DNA of 64,000 nucleotides from Bacillus oleivorans (GTDB lineage: Bacteria; Bacillota; Bacilli; Bacillales; JC228): NCBI RefSeq assembly GCF_900207585.1, contig NZ_OAOP01000006.1:186001-250000 (forward strand), read 5' to 3'. The position numbers and the translations under genes were made by a program. The notes under the pieces were generated by a model. It had not been told where the DNA came from and searched no databases. It was given only the letters and a program-made list of their open reading frames with translations. Shown here piece after piece: positions 28,661-38,986 of this stretch. Position 1 is the stretch's first letter. Every line of letters begins with the position of its first letter.

Positions 28661-29509
28661 TTAACTGCGCTTAAACCCTTCGCCTAACACCTCTGATGCA
28701 TCCATGACAACAACAAATGCACGTGCATCAATGCTTTTTACAATGTCCATTAATTTCGGAAATTCCGTCTGATCTACAACGCACATAAGAACGGATTTAG
28801 ATTGATCGGTATAACCGCCATATGCTTGTAGTTTTGTCACACCACGGGGAATTTTATGCAAAACGCCTTCACGAACCTGCTGCTCATAATCGGTAATGAT
28901 TAAGGCCATTTTCGAACGTTTCCAGCCTGTCTGCACCACATCAATCGTTTTGCTCGTGGCATACAAGCCAATCAAAGCATAAAGGCCGCCTTCAATATCA
29001 AACACAATCGCAGCCGACAGGACAATCAGCCCATCAATAATCGCGACACAGGTTCCAAGACTTAAACCTGCATATTTATGTAAAATTTGTGCCGCCAAAT
29101 CAGTTCCTCCCGTCGAAGCATGTCCAAGAAACACAATACCCAGGCCTAAGCCTACGCCGATCCCCCCAAACAAAGCCCCCAGCAGCGGATTCAGCGTAAA
29201 CGGCTCCCAGTCATTTGTCAGATACACAACCAGCGGCAAAAATAATGTCCCTGCTAGTGTCTTAAACCCATATTGAAATCCTAAAAAAATCACGCCAGCT
29301 ATAAACAGAGGAATATTCAAAGCCCATTGCACAAAAGCCGGCTCCCAACCGAACAAGGCATCCAGAATCGTACTAATGCCACTCACTCCACCAGAAGCCA
29401 CCCGATTCGGCAGCAGCAACACATTAAAAGAAATCGCAACAAGGGCAGACCCCAAAAGCACCAGCACATATTCAGTTACCTTTTGGATCGTCGGGTTACT
29501 TACATTCAT
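28661..29509 (-). CDS. yvjA: YitT family membrane protein
   Basis: This 282-residue protein has five or six membrane helices in the first 190 residues (with NRVASGGVSGIST and GHASTGGTDLAAQILHKY, typical of the YitT/DUF161 family) and a C-terminal cytoplasmic DUF2179 domain of about 80 residues. The ATG at 29509 is chosen because GAAGGAG lies nine bases upstream. An in-frame ATG at 29533 has no such site. Synteny with B. subtilis prfB-yvjA-cccB gives the name. Function is unknown in this family. Confidence 0.88.
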   Translation of the reverse strand: MNVSNPTIQKVTEYVLVLLGSALVAISFNVLLLPNRVASGGVSGISTILDALFGWEPAFVQWALNIPLFIAGVIFLGFQYGFKTLAGTLFLPLVVYLTNDWEPFTLNPLLGALFGGIGVGLGLGIVFLGHASTGGTDLAAQILHKYAGLSLGTCVAIIDGLIVLSAAIVFDIEGGLYALIGLYATSKTIDVVQTGWKRSKMALIITDYEQQVREGVLHKIPRGVTKLQAYGGYTDQSKSVLMCVVDQTEFPKLMDIVKSIDARAFVVVMDASEVLGEGFKRS

Positions 29510-29700
29510 TTGTCTAATCTCCTTCGCAGCCATGCCTATATTTTTCGATGAAACCTAAGAGATTATAACAAGGGATGGAAATAGTGTGAATGGTGTTGGG
29601 GGAAATTAGGTCAATGCTCTTAAAGAAGGGGCAGTTGTTTTATGTTTTTATGGCTGAGTGTCTATTTTTTTTGTTTTTAGGTTATTTTTCAACCCTCTTG

Positions 29701-29972
29701 CTCGATTTAACCAAACTCAAAGTCATTTAAACGAACACAGAGGAATTTTAACGAACTTAGAGGGTGGTTAACCGAACGCAGGAGTTGTTTTACCGAAGTC
29801 AGATCTGTTATTCCGAACTTAGGATTTGTTTTACCGAAGTTAGAATCAGTTGACCGGACTCAGTAATAGTTTTACCGAACTTAGAACCGATTTATCGGGA
29901 CTTACAAACTATTTTTAGGAACTCAACACCTGTTATTTCGGACTCAGCAACCCTTTTTCCGGACTCAGCACC
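29701..29972. repeat. Degenerate tandem repeat, family C (TTTTACCGAACTTAGAA)
   Basis: About a dozen 22-24-nt units vary around TTTTACCGAACTTAGAA, with GGACTCAG replacing GAACTTAG toward the right end. The block fills the gap between yvjA and prfB. No coding frame is supported in 29510-30009. Confidence 0.8.
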
Positions 29973-30009
29973 CAATTACCCCTCTCAAACAAGAACCCTT
30001 TTTCCTCAT

Positions 30010-30041
30010 AAAAAAACACCCCAACACAAAGTGTCAGGGCG
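30010..30041 (-). terminator. Terminator after prfB
   Basis: On the minus strand CGCCCTGACAC pairs with GTGTTGGGGTG, using several G-U pairs, around a 3-nt loop, followed by TTTTTTT. It lies 18 bases past the prfB stop. Confidence 0.8.
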
Positions 30042-30059
30042 CAAAATTCCAAATAAAAC

Positions 30060-31161
30060 CTATTGAATTTGCGATCTCAAATAAGCATCAATAAACTGAT
30101 CAATGTCTCCGTCCATCACCGCTTGAACGTTACCGGATTCGGTGTTAGTACGGTGATCTTTTACCATAGAGTATGGGTGGAAAACATAAGAACGAATTTG
30201 GCTACCCCAGCCGATTTCTTTTTGTTCGCCACGGATTTCGGCTAGCTCTTTTTCCTGCTCTTCAATTTTTCGCTGATAGAGTTTCGATTTAAGCATTTTC
30301 ATGGCTTGCTCACGGTTTTTAATTTGCGAGCGCTCGGTTTGACAGGTTACCACGACACCGGTTGGAATGTGGGTAATACGAACTGCCGAATCAGTTGTGT
30401 TAATGTGCTGACCACCTGCTCCACTTGCACGGTAAGTGTCAATCTTAAGGTCTTCATTTCGGACTTCGATATTGATTTCTTCGTTAAATTCAGGCATCAC
30501 TTCACAAGAAACAAAAGAAGTATGGCGGCGGCCTGAAGCATCGAATGGGGAAATCCGGACTAAACGGTGTACCCCTTTCTCCGCTTTCAAATAGCCGTAT
30601 GCATTGTGACCCTTGATTAACAAAGTAACACTTTTAATGCCGGCTTCGTCACCTGGCAAATAATCAAGCGTTTCAACTTTATAACCCTTCTTCTCAGCCC
30701 ATCTTGTATACATCCGCAAAAGCATGGAACCCCAGTCCTGAGACTCGGTTCCGCCCGCTCCAGGATGCAGCTCCAAAATGGCATTATTTTTATCGTAAGG
30801 CTGGCTCAAGAGAATCTGAAGTTCAAATTTGTTGACTCTCCCAATAAGCTCCTGCAGCTCAGAGGCAAGCTCAGCCTGTAGGTCATCGTCTTTTTCTTCT
30901 TTTACTAAATCATAAGTGAGCTCAAGATTCTCGTGAACTTCAGCCATATCTTTAAACTCACCAACTTGATCTTTTAAAGCATTGGATTCACTGATGATTG
31001 TTTGAGCCTGCTGCTGGTCGTTCCAAAAATCAGGCTGAAGCATAATATCCTCAAGCTCGGCCATCCGTGCCTCTTTGTTTTCTAAGTCAAAGAGACCCCC
31101 TGAAGTCCGCTAATTTTTTAGCTGTTTTATCTAGTTCCTGTTTTATTTCAAAAAGTTCCAT
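30060..31161 (-). CDS. prfB: Peptide chain release factor 2, with programmed +1 frameshift
   Basis: RF2 recognises UGA and UAA stop codons. Translation begins at the ATG at 31161 and runs 24 codons to CTT, then meets an in-frame TGA at 31089-31087. An internal Shine-Dalgarno AGGGGG stands three bases before CTTTGAC, the classic RF2 autoregulatory site. Shifting +1 at CTT gives GAC TTA GAA and joins the main frame, for 366 residues in total, equal to B. subtilis. The main frame has [12 protein letters not shown] and the GGQ loop ([14 protein letters not shown]). When RF2 is scarce, frameshifting rises and restores it. It lies downstream of secA. Confidence 0.97.
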
Positions 31162-31296
31162 TACTTTCACCTCTATAAAAATTTGCTTCGATTTTTTACA
31201 GTTAAAGAGAGCTGGCCAAAGACCAACTCCCTCAATTGCAACTGGGGTTTGCACCCTTAACTTACTTATCGACAGGGGTCTGATCCCCTAATAATT

Positions 31297-33816
31297 TTAT
31301 GCTTCTTTCCCATGGCAGTGCTTGAATTTCTTTCCGCTGCCACATGGGCATGGATCATTACGGCCGACATCGACGGATTTGCGAACAGGCTGGCGTTTTT
31401 TCTTGGAGTCGCCATCGCTCTTACCAGGGTCAACCGCGTGTCCTTTTGCCACTTCTTGACGCTGAAGGTTTTCACGAATTTCAGCTTTCATGATATATTT
31501 CGCAACGTCTTCTTCAATGCTTTCGACCATTGTTTCGAACATCGCAAAGCCTTCTTGCTCGTATTCACGCAACGGATTGATTTGTCCGTATGCACGTAAA
31601 TGAATACCCTGACGAAGCTGATCCATTGCATCAATGTGATCAATCCACTTCGAGTCAACCGAACGCAGCACAATGACCTTTTCAAACTCGCGCATACGCT
31701 CTGAACCAAGTTCATTTTCCTTCTCATTATACCGTTCTTGCACTTTTGCGTAAATCATGTCCACGACATCTTCGTGTTCTTTATGTTGAATGTCTTCGAG
31801 CGTAATGTCGCCTTCATGCAGAAGGTTTGCGTTGACAAAGTCGATCAGACCGCGAAGGTTCCAATCTTCCTCATCTTCTGTTCTTGGCATATGAGCCTCG
31901 ACACTACGTTCGATTACAGAGAGAAGCATTTTTTCAACAATTTCTCTTAGGTTCTCTGATTCTAATACTTCATTGCGCTGGTTGTATATGATTTCCCGTT
32001 GCTGGCGGAGAACATCATCATATTGTAAAAGCTGCTTACGAGCATCGAAGTTGTTGCCTTCAACCCGTTTTTGCGCTGATTCAACGGCTCGGGATACCAT
32101 TTTACTTTGAATTGGCTGCGAATCATCCATTCCAAGACGAGTCATCATGTTTTTCATGTTGTCGGAACCGAAACGGCGCATCAATTCATCTTCCATAGAA
32201 AGATAGAATTGAGAAATACCAGGGTCCCCTTGACGTCCGGAACGTCCGCGGAGCTGGTTATCGATCCGGCGGCTTTCATGACGTTCTGTACCAATGACTG
32301 CCAAACCGCCAAGTTCACGAACACCTTCGCCGAGTTTGATATCTGTACCACGGCCCGCCATGTTTGTCGCAATCGTAACCGCGCCTTGTTCACCAGCAGA
32401 TGCAATGATTTCCGCTTCTTTACTATGGTTTTTCGCATTCAATACGTTATGGCGAATTCCTTTTTTCAGAAGAAGTTTTGAAATTAATTCAGAAGTTTCA
32501 ATCGCAACGGTACCAACAAGAATAGGTTGTCCTTTCTGATGGCGGTCAGCAATATCCTCAATAACTGCACGGAATTTCCCTTCCATCGATGCATAAATTA
32601 AATCCGGACGGTCATCACGCGCAATTGGTTTATTCGTAGGTATCACAATAACATTCATATTATAAATGTTGCGGAATTCCTCTTCTTCCGTTTTCGCCGT
32701 ACCGGTCATACCAGCAAGCTTTTCATACATACGGAAGTAGTTTTGGAACGTAATGGTCGCCATCGTCATACTTTCATTTTGAATATCCAAGCCTTCTTTT
32801 GCTTCAATGGCCTGGTGAAGTCCATCACTATAGCGGCGTCCTTTCATCAGACGGCCGGTAAATTGGTCAACAATCACGACTTCTCCATCTTGCACCACGT
32901 AATCGACATCACGGTGCATCGAAACATGTGCTTTCAATGATTGGGTAATATGATGGTTAATCGTTACATTTGAAATATCAAACAGGTTTTCAATGCCGAA
33001 GAATTTTTCAGCTTTGGACATCCCTGTTTCCGTTAGCTGAACACCTTTTGTTTTTTCATCATAGGTGTAGTCTTCCTCACGCTTCAAAGTGCGCACAAAT
33101 GCATTCGCTTGAATATACAGCTGAGTCGATTTGCGGGCAGACCCGGAAATAATTAATGGAGTTCTTGCTTCATCAATTAAAATCGAGTCAACCTCGTCGA
33201 TTACAGCGAAGTGTAATGGACGCTGAACCTTTTGTTCTCTATAAAGCACCATGTTATCACGCAAATAATCGAAGCCAAACTCGTTGTTAGTTCCGTACGT
33301 GATATCAGCGTTGTAAGCAGCCTGCTTTTCTTCTCTTGATAAGCCGTTTAAGTTGAGCCCAACCTTAAGCCCTAATGCCTCAAATAATTGGCCCATTTCT
33401 GTTGCGTCACGGCCAGCTAAGTATTCGTTGACAGTAATCACGTGTACGCCCCTGCCAGTTAAGGCATTTAAATAAACAGGTAAAGTAGACGTTAGCGTTT
33501 TCCCTTCCCCTGTTTTCATCTCAGCAATATTTCCTTCATGAAGAGCCACGCCACCCATGAGCTGCACGTGGAATGGGTACAGCCCTAAAACACGCTTCGC
33601 AGCTTCGCGAACGACAGCGAAAGCTTCCACAAGAAGGTCATCAAGTGTTTCCCCTTTTTGATAGCGGTCTTTGAACTCATCTGTCTTGCCGCGGAGCTGC
33701 TCATCAGACAGCTTTTCCATGTCAGAAGCTAGTGCATCGATTTGGTCAGCGAGCTTCTCAAGACGTTTCAATTCTCGCTTATTCGGATCAAAAATTTTAT
33801 CTAAAATTCCAGCCAT
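31297..33816 (-). CDS. secA: Preprotein translocase ATPase SecA
   Basis: SecA drives export through SecYEG. The protein has 839 residues from the ATG at 33816 (AAGGAG eight bases upstream). A longer frame from 33861 is less likely. Features in order: Walker A MKTGEGKT near 100, DEAD-like [14 protein letters not shown] near 205, motif [12 protein letters not shown] near 370, helicase motif [16 protein letters not shown] near 485, the HWD/scaffold region, and the C-terminal zinc motif [13 protein letters not shown] that binds SecB or phospholipid. Downstream is prfB, 135 bases away, as in B. subtilis. Upstream, hpf has been separated by about 7 kb of other genes. Confidence 0.97.
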   Translation of the reverse strand: MAGILDKIFDPNKRELKRLEKLADQIDALASDMEKLSDEQLRGKTDEFKDRYQKGETLDDLLVEAFAVVREAAKRVLGLYPFHVQLMGGVALHEGNIAEMKTGEGKTLTSTLPVYLNALTGRGVHVITVNEYLAGRDATEMGQLFEALGLKVGLNLNGLSREEKQAAYNADITYGTNNEFGFDYLRDNMVLYREQKVQRPLHFAVIDEVDSILIDEARTPLIISGSARKSTQLYIQANAFVRTLKREEDYTYDEKTKGVQLTETGMSKAEKFFGIENLFDISNVTINHHITQSLKAHVSMHRDVDYVVQDGEVVIVDQFTGRLMKGRRYSDGLHQAIEAKEGLDIQNESMTMATITFQNYFRMYEKLAGMTGTAKTEEEEFRNIYNMNVIVIPTNKPIARDDRPDLIYASMEGKFRAVIEDIADRHQKGQPILVGTVAIETSELISKLLLKKGIRHNVLNAKNHSKEAEIIASAGEQGAVTIATNMAGRGTDIKLGEGVRELGGLAVIGTERHESRRIDNQLRGRSGRQGDPGISQFYLSMEDELMRRFGSDNMKNMMTRLGMDDSQPIQSKMVSRAVESAQKRVEGNNFDARKQLLQYDDVLRQQREIIYNQRNEVLESENLREIVEKMLLSVIERSVEAHMPRTEDEEDWNLRGLIDFVNANLLHEGDITLEDIQHKEHEDVVDMIYAKVQERYNEKENELGSERMREFEKVIVLRSVDSKWIDHIDAMDQLRQGIHLRAYGQINPLREYEQEGFAMFETMVESIEEDVAKYIMKAEIRENLQRQEVAKGHAVDPGKSDGDSKKKRQPVRKSVDVGRNDPCPCGSGKKFKHCHGKEA

Positions 33817-33861
33817 GATTCCGCTCCTTTTCCCATCACTGTATAAACCAGTTAGTAACAA

Positions 33862-33875
33862 CTCGGTATACCGAG
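33862..33875. promoter_or_regulatory. Perfect 14-bp palindrome upstream of secA
   Basis: CTCGGTATACCGAG is its own reverse complement. It lies 46 bases upstream of the secA start codon, where an operator or a leader hairpin could act. I cannot match it to a known regulator. Confidence 0.4.
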
Positions 33876-34111
33876 ATCATCATATATCCTATTAGTACTC
33901 TACTATATATTTCGGAAGTATAATGGCAGCCCTCTACTAAACCACAAAAACTTTACAAAGGGACAGGACCAGTCACATACTTCATTCCAACATCCTAAAA
34001 ACTTACTTTTTCACTCCTTAACATATTACCACTTCAGTCAAGGAGTGACAACTGAGAGGGTAATGGTACAGGGACAGGGTCTTGAGGTTCGACACCCTAT
34101 TTGAGATTATG

Positions 34112-34764
34112 AACCGCCAAATACCAGTGCACTGCGCCCAAAAAAGTCTCAGTGCCGCCCATTAACAGTGCACTGCGCCCAAAAAAGTCTCAGTGCCGCC
34201 CATTAACAGTGCACTGCGCCCAAAAATGTCTCAGTGCCGCCCATTAACAGTGCACTGCGCCCGAAAAAGTCCCAGTGCCGCCCATTAACAGTGCACTGCG
34301 CCCAAAAATGTCTCAGAACCGCCCATTAACAGTGCCCAGCACGCAAAAAAGTCTCAGTGCCGCCCATTAACAGTGCACTGCGCCCAAAAATGTCTCAGTG
34401 CCGCCCATTAACAGTGCACTGCGCCCGAAAATATCTCAGTACCGCCCATTAACAGTGCACTGCGCCCGAAAAAGTCCCAGTGCCGCCCATTAACAGTTCA
34501 CAGCGCCCAAAAATGTCTCAGTGCCGCCCATTAACAGTGCACTGCGCCCAAAAAAGTCCCAGAACCGCCCATTAACAGTGCTCAGTGCCCAAAAATGTCT
34601 CAGTGCAGCCCATTAAAAGTGCTCAGTGCCCAAAAATGTCTCAGTGCCGCCCATTAAAAGTGCTCAGTGCCAAAAATGTCTCAGTGCCGCCCATTAAAAG
34701 TGCTCAGTGCCCAAAAATGTCTCAGAACCACCCATTAACAGTGCACTGCGCCCGAAAAAGTCAC
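34112..34764. repeat. 41-nt tandem repeat array, family D, about 16 copies
   Basis: Units of 41 nt repeat about 16 times with scattered substitutions. Each reads CAGTGCACTGCGCCC, then AAAAA(A/T)GTCTCAGTGCC, then GCCCATTAA. The first part contains the perfect palindrome CAGTGCACTG. In the right-hand copies (after 34580) this changes to GTGCTCAGTGCCC. There is no unique spacer between units, so it is not CRISPR. It fills the gap between secA and the DUF1028 gene. The flanking stretch 33876-34111 shows no gene. Confidence 0.95.
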
Positions 34765-34843
34765 ACAGGCAAAATCCATGCAAAAAACAAAAAACCCCAG
34801 TCCCAAAACCGGAGTTAAGCAGTTTCAAATTTCCAATGTGGGG

Positions 34844-35692
34844 TCAGACCCCCTGTTTTTTCATATACTCCAAAACATCTAAATCGATCAACCCGATTTC
34901 CTGTTCGCGCATTTCAAAGTTTTCAGAGTGGATGTATTTGGTTAGGGCTTGGTGGAGTTCGTCGGAGGATGTTGCCTGGTTCGTTAAATATTGCCGTCTG
35001 TTTAACTCAGTAACCAGTTTTGCTTCGACATCGCCCTCAATCCTTACAATTTTTTCAGGTGATGGTTTGGCAAAATAAAGCTGGTGTAACTGATAAATTC
35101 GTTTTAGCTCCTGAATTGGTTCTTTATGATCCTCGACACGCAAATCGATATAGCGGTCATTAAACCCGCCGTAGCCACCCTTCTCTTTCACAACAAGCAG
35201 AGAAGCAGATTGCATCCCGCGTTTATCCCCGCCAGCCTCTTGACCTTTTTCCAAAGCAGCCATCAGTCTTTCAGCGAGTGCTCCTTTTGTCTGTGTAAAT
35301 GTTTTTGACATCGCTATTACGGTTTTCTCATCGACAAGAATATTCCCTTGCGCGGCAAAGTGAAGTCCAGACTGTCCGCCAGCCCAATCATAGCAGCCTT
35401 TCCCCGTGTAGCTGGCCGCATTCCCTTGAGCATCAACTACACCGATTTGTCTCAAATGATGATCCGGATCATCCTGAATCAGTTTATGAATGACCATTGC
35501 AGCTGACATGCCTCTTTCCAGCATGGCTAATCCTCTAGGACCGTATGTTGTATTAGCATACGATTGAGTTGCGATGGCTCCAACTCCAGCCTTCGCCCAA
35601 GGAACAACAGCGCCTACCCCTAAAAATTTCGATTGTACCGCAACACCCCACTCTTTTGCTTTTGGATCATATCCAACTATAGAAAATGTCAT
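34844..35692 (-). CDS. DUF1028 domain protein, Ntn-hydrolase-like
   Basis: This 282-residue protein begins MTFSIVGYDP and continues WGVAVQSKFLGVG, AVVPWAKAGVGAIATQSYAN and YGPRGLAMLE, the hallmarks of DUF1028, a family with an Ntn-hydrolase-like fold. The last 80 residues form a separate helical tail. Its substrate is unknown. AAAGGGGGGAG precedes the ATG. It ends about 80 bases from the 41-nt repeat array. It may be cotranscribed with the chromate-transporter genes upstream, but an inverted element lies between. Confidence 0.85.
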   Translation of the reverse strand: MTFSIVGYDPKAKEWGVAVQSKFLGVGAVVPWAKAGVGAIATQSYANTTYGPRGLAMLERGMSAAMVIHKLIQDDPDHHLRQIGVVDAQGNAASYTGKGCYDWAGGQSGLHFAAQGNILVDEKTVIAMSKTFTQTKGALAERLMAALEKGQEAGGDKRGMQSASLLVVKEKGGYGGFNDRYIDLRVEDHKEPIQELKRIYQLHQLYFAKPSPEKIVRIEGDVEAKLVTELNRRQYLTNQATSSDELHQALTKYIHSENFEMREQEIGLIDLDVLEYMKKQGV

Positions 35693-35720
35693 ATTATAAA
35701 GCTCCCCCCTTTGGATACGT

Positions 35721-35772
35721 GGGGACGGTTCTTGTGTTTCACCCTTCCGATTGAAACAAAAGAACCGTCCCC
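35721..35772. repeat. ACCGTCCC inverted element between ywrA-like and DUF1028 genes
   Basis: Two 21-nt arms, GGGGACGGTTCTTGTGTTTC with its near-complement ending AAGAACCGTCCCC, flank a short loop CCCTTCCGAT. The element lies 24 bases past the stop of the transporter gene. Its loop nearly equals that of the copy at 39345. Confidence 0.85.
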
Positions 35773-35795
35773 CTGATTCCTAACTCGTACTCTAT

Positions 35796-36326
35796 CTAAG
35801 CTAAAAATAATCCCCCGTATACAAGTGCCAGCCCAATGACAAAAGCTGGATGAACCTTAAACCGCTCCATCAGCAGATAAGCTGCAACCCCAATCCCAAG
35901 CGTTTGCCAAAGTCCTAAATCATTTTCAGAGGTCAAGAAGAAGTCGAGTGTCATAACTCCGAGTAAAACCGCGATAACTGGACGTACGTAGGTACTGAGT
36001 CTTTTCACCTTTGGTGATTCCTTGTATTTTAATAAAATGGCAAGCAAGCCAATCATGAGAATCATCGATGGTGCAACTGAAGCAAATAATGCTACTAGTG
36101 CTCCCAAGACTCCACCGACATCATAGCCAATATAACCAGCCATTTTCGTCGCAATCGGACCCGGCAAGGAATTTCCGAGCGCAACAATTTCACTAAACTG
36201 TTGGACGGTATACCAGCCGTAGCGGTCCACCACTTCATTCTCAATCAACGGAATTGAAGCTGGTCCACCGCCATAACCCAAAATCCCAGGTATAAAAAAC
36301 GCTAAAAAGATTTCCCAAAAAATCAT
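35796..36326 (-). CDS. ywrA: Chromate transporter half-protein (YwrA-like)
   Basis: This 176-residue CHR-domain membrane protein has about five helices. It contains IPGILGYGGGPASIPLIENEVV and EIVALGNSLPGPIATKMAGYIG, the conserved CHR loops. It overlaps the upstream CHR gene by four bases (ATGA), so the two short proteins are made together and probably form a heterodimer equivalent to one long ChrA. B. subtilis has the same pair, ywrB-ywrA. Transport of chromate is known for some family members, but the natural substrate is uncertain. Confidence 0.85.
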   Translation of the reverse strand: MIFWEIFLAFFIPGILGYGGGPASIPLIENEVVDRYGWYTVQQFSEIVALGNSLPGPIATKMAGYIGYDVGGVLGALVALFASVAPSMILMIGLLAILLKYKESPKVKRLSTYVRPVIAVLLGVMTLDFFLTSENDLGLWQTLGIGVAAYLLMERFKVHPAFVIGLALVYGGLFLA

Positions 36327-36898
36327 CCTGTTCTCTCCTTCTTAACCTGCTCTTGATTCTCTGGAGCCGGATCTTTTTTCAATAACGCAAATAGAAGGAG
36401 GGCAAAGATGACAAACGCAGGATGCACGCCTAAAAAATGAATCAAAACGGCAGCTCCGGTCACCATTAATGAAGCAGCTTTCCACCCAAGTGACTGATCC
36501 GATTTTTTTAAAAAATCCCAGGTAAGCACACCGAGCATCACCATTACAACCGGAACAACCGCTTGCGACATCCCCTGTACCCATGGCTCATCCTTATAGG
36601 CATTTAAGACAGTTAATAATAAAATCATGGCAACAACAGTAGGCAGAATGGTAGCTGTGAGGGATACAATCAGTCCCGGAATCCCGCTCACTCGGTATCC
36701 GATATAGCCAGCCATTTTCGTCGCAATTGGTCCAGGCAACGCGTTTCCTAGTGCCAATACATCCGAAAACTCATCATCATTCATCCATTTATACTTGCCC
36801 ACGACCTCTTTATGAAAAAGAGGAATGGAGGATGGTCCTCCCCCAAACCCCAATATTCCAACGCGGAAGAAGGCAACAAAAATATTCCAAAGTGTCAT
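36323..36898 (-). CDS. ywrB: Chromate transporter half-protein (YwrB-like)
   Basis: This 191-residue partner of the downstream CHR protein has the same motifs: VGILGFGGGPSSIPLFHKEVV and LALGNALPGPIATKMAGYIG. It has about six hydrophobic segments and a charged C-terminal tail. It lies 32 bases downstream of the gamma-glutamyltransferase gene, so the order matches the B. subtilis ywr cluster and an operon is likely. Confidence 0.85.
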   Translation of the reverse strand: MTLWNIFVAFFRVGILGFGGGPSSIPLFHKEVVGKYKWMNDDEFSDVLALGNALPGPIATKMAGYIGYRVSGIPGLIVSLTATILPTVVAMILLLTVLNAYKDEPWVQGMSQAVVPVVMVMLGVLTWDFLKKSDQSLGWKAASLMVTGAAVLIHFLGVHPAFVIFALLLFALLKKDPAPENQEQVKKERTG

Positions 36899-36930
36899 GC
36901 TGTCACTCTCCTGTTTTTACGTGGACGGTC

Positions 36931-38541
36931 CTACCAAGCGGCAATCGCGCCATCCGTTCTCGATTCAGTACCACCCATCAAAACTCCAGTTTCCGGATCG
37001 CGCCAGATAATTTGTCCGCGGCCAAATCCTCCGGTATCAAGCGCAACTTGAATTTGGTGACCTTTACGCGCTAACGCTTGTGCCACATGGTTCGGGAAGT
37101 GCGGTTCGACCACAAACTTCTTTCCTTCAAGCCATTGCCATCTTGGTGCATCTAATGCAGCTTGCGGATTTAGACCGAAATCGACTGTATTCATGACAAC
37201 CTGCATGTGACCTTGAGGCTGCATATAGCCACCCATAACTCCAAATGGACCAACAGCCTCATTATCCTTTGTAAGGAATCCAGGAATAATTGTATGATAC
37301 GTTTTCTTGCCTGGTTTTAAAGCATTGGGATGCTCAGGATCAAGTGAAAAATCATGACCGCGGTTTTGCAGGGAAATACCTGTTCCAGGTACCACGATTC
37401 CTGAGCCAAAGCCCATATAGTTACTTTGAATATAAGAGACCATATTTCCTTCGCTGTCAGCTGTTGCCAAGTAGACCGTTCCGCCTTTTGGCGGAGTATA
37501 AGGTGTTGGTTCAATTGCTGTTTCACCAATTAAAGCTCTCCGCTCAGCAGCATAGCTTTCAGAAAGCAGCGCTTCAGTTGTAATCTTCATATCTTTAGGG
37601 TCTGTAATAAATGCTTTTCCATCCGTAAATGCTAATTTTATGGCTTCCAATTGATGGTGGACTGAATCGACGTCGTCACGATACTTCATGTCAAACCCTT
37701 GTGCAATATTGAGCGCCATTAATGCGACAATTCCCTGCCCATTTGGCGGGATTTCCCAGACATCATAACCACGATAGTTAACCGAAATCGGATTAACCCA
37801 TTCTGCTTCAAAAGCGGCCAAATCTTCTTTTGATAAATATCCGCCATGCTTTTCCGAAAAAGCAGCGATTTTTTCAGCGAGCTCGCCGCGATAAAAGCTT
37901 TCAGCATTTGTTTCTGCAATGGACTGAAGTGTTCGGGCATGACCTTCTGAACGCCAGATTTCTCCAACTTTTGGCACGCGGCCATTTGGTGCAAATGTAT
38001 CAAACCATGGTTGGAACTCTTCCGTTATAAATTCTTGCTTGAAACGGTTATAGGCAATTCCCCAGTACTTCGCGAGGATTGGGCTTAATGGATAGCATTC
38101 GTCTGCTAAACGGATCGCAGGTTTCAACACTTCCGTTAATGGAAGCTTACCGAATTTTTTCGAAAGAGCCGCCCAAGCGCCTGGTGCACCAGGAACGGTA
38201 ACCGGCGTCCAGCCAAATGCAGGCATTTTTTCATGACCCTTTTCTTTAAGGGTTTCAATTGAAATGCTTTGCGGCGCTCTCCCGCTCGAATTTAAGCCAT
38301 GTAGCTTGCCCTTCACCCAAACAAGGGCGAATGCATCACTGCCGATTCCATTTGAAGTTGGCTCTACAACGGTTAATGTTGCTGCTGTTGCGATTGCGGC
38401 GTCAATCGCATTTCCGCCTTTTTGTAAAATTTCCAGCCCTGCCTGCGAAGCGAGCGGTTGCGAGGTTGCAACCATCCCATTCCTAGCAAAAGTCGTCATT
38501 CGCTGCGATGGGTAGGGATGATTAAGAAAATCTGTAAACAT
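36931..38541 (-). CDS. ywrD: Gamma-glutamyltransferase family protein (YwrD-like)
   Basis: This 536-residue Ntn-hydrolase proenzyme has GGNAIDAAIATAATLTVVEP near the N-terminus. The likely self-cleavage site lies at GGTVYLATADSEGNMVSY (near 355), where the Thr would become the nucleophile of the small subunit. GFGSGIVVPGTGISLQNRG follows. There is no signal peptide, so it is probably cytoplasmic, unlike classical Ggt. It resembles B. subtilis YwrD, which also neighbours CHR transporters. The substrate is unknown. AAGGATG precedes the ATG. Confidence 0.87.
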   Translation of the reverse strand: MFTDFLNHPYPSQRMTTFARNGMVATSQPLASQAGLEILQKGGNAIDAAIATAATLTVVEPTSNGIGSDAFALVWVKGKLHGLNSSGRAPQSISIETLKEKGHEKMPAFGWTPVTVPGAPGAWAALSKKFGKLPLTEVLKPAIRLADECYPLSPILAKYWGIAYNRFKQEFITEEFQPWFDTFAPNGRVPKVGEIWRSEGHARTLQSIAETNAESFYRGELAEKIAAFSEKHGGYLSKEDLAAFEAEWVNPISVNYRGYDVWEIPPNGQGIVALMALNIAQGFDMKYRDDVDSVHHQLEAIKLAFTDGKAFITDPKDMKITTEALLSESYAAERRALIGETAIEPTPYTPPKGGTVYLATADSEGNMVSYIQSNYMGFGSGIVVPGTGISLQNRGHDFSLDPEHPNALKPGKKTYHTIIPGFLTKDNEAVGPFGVMGGYMQPQGHMQVVMNTVDFGLNPQAALDAPRWQWLEGKKFVVEPHFPNHVAQALARKGHQIQVALDTGGFGRGQIIWRDPETGVLMGGTESRTDGAIAAW

Positions 38542-38703
38542 AGAAACACATCCTTCTAAATGTTTTAAAATACGAACCTATTACTATCAAATGTTAGTAA
38601 ATAATAAAAAATGACTTTACAAATGAAATTTTCCTAGCTTGTAAAACCAATTTTAGCGAAAATTTTAAAAAATATCTATAACCTTTACAGAATTTGTCGA
38701 AGC

Positions 38704-38803
38704 GGAGGGACGGTTCTCTTGTTTCAATCTAACAGCCGAAACACAAGAACCGTCCCTCTGTTTCAATCTAACAGCTGAAACACAAGAACCGTCCCTCTGT
38801 TTC
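38704..38803. repeat. ACCGTCCC element, one inverted and two direct copies
   Basis: A copy reading GGAGGGACGGTTCTCTTG is followed by two direct copies of GAAACACAAGAACCGTCCCT, separated by CTGTTTCAATCTAACAG. The direct copies form a 40-nt tandem duplication. The block lies between the divergent ywrD-like and DUF4064-like genes. The remaining parts of 38542-38986 show no gene. Confidence 0.85.
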
Positions 38804-38986
38804 ACTAAGGTTTGACCAAAATTTTCCATCATGGGGAGAAACTGCGATTGACTCAGCGATAAACGAGTACTAACATGAAAAATGTTGTGTTTTTAACTAA
38901 TTGCGCAGTTTGTGAATATATATAGCAATAGATTAGACACATGATTGATTGGAGAGAATTATTAGTAATAAAGGAGGTAATACCAT

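Noticed and set aside
32107-32539. Plus-strand frames opposite secA
   Set aside because: SecA is certain on the minus strand, and these frames have unlikely composition and no start signals.
34112-34764. Possible CRISPR array
   Set aside because: The 41-nt units follow one another directly with no unique spacers, the units vary too much, and no cas gene is near.
34585-35078. Open frames on the plus strand with repeated peptide motifs such as CPKMSQ
   Set aside because: They are translations of the 41-nt repeat. The unit length is not a multiple of three and no ribosome site is present.
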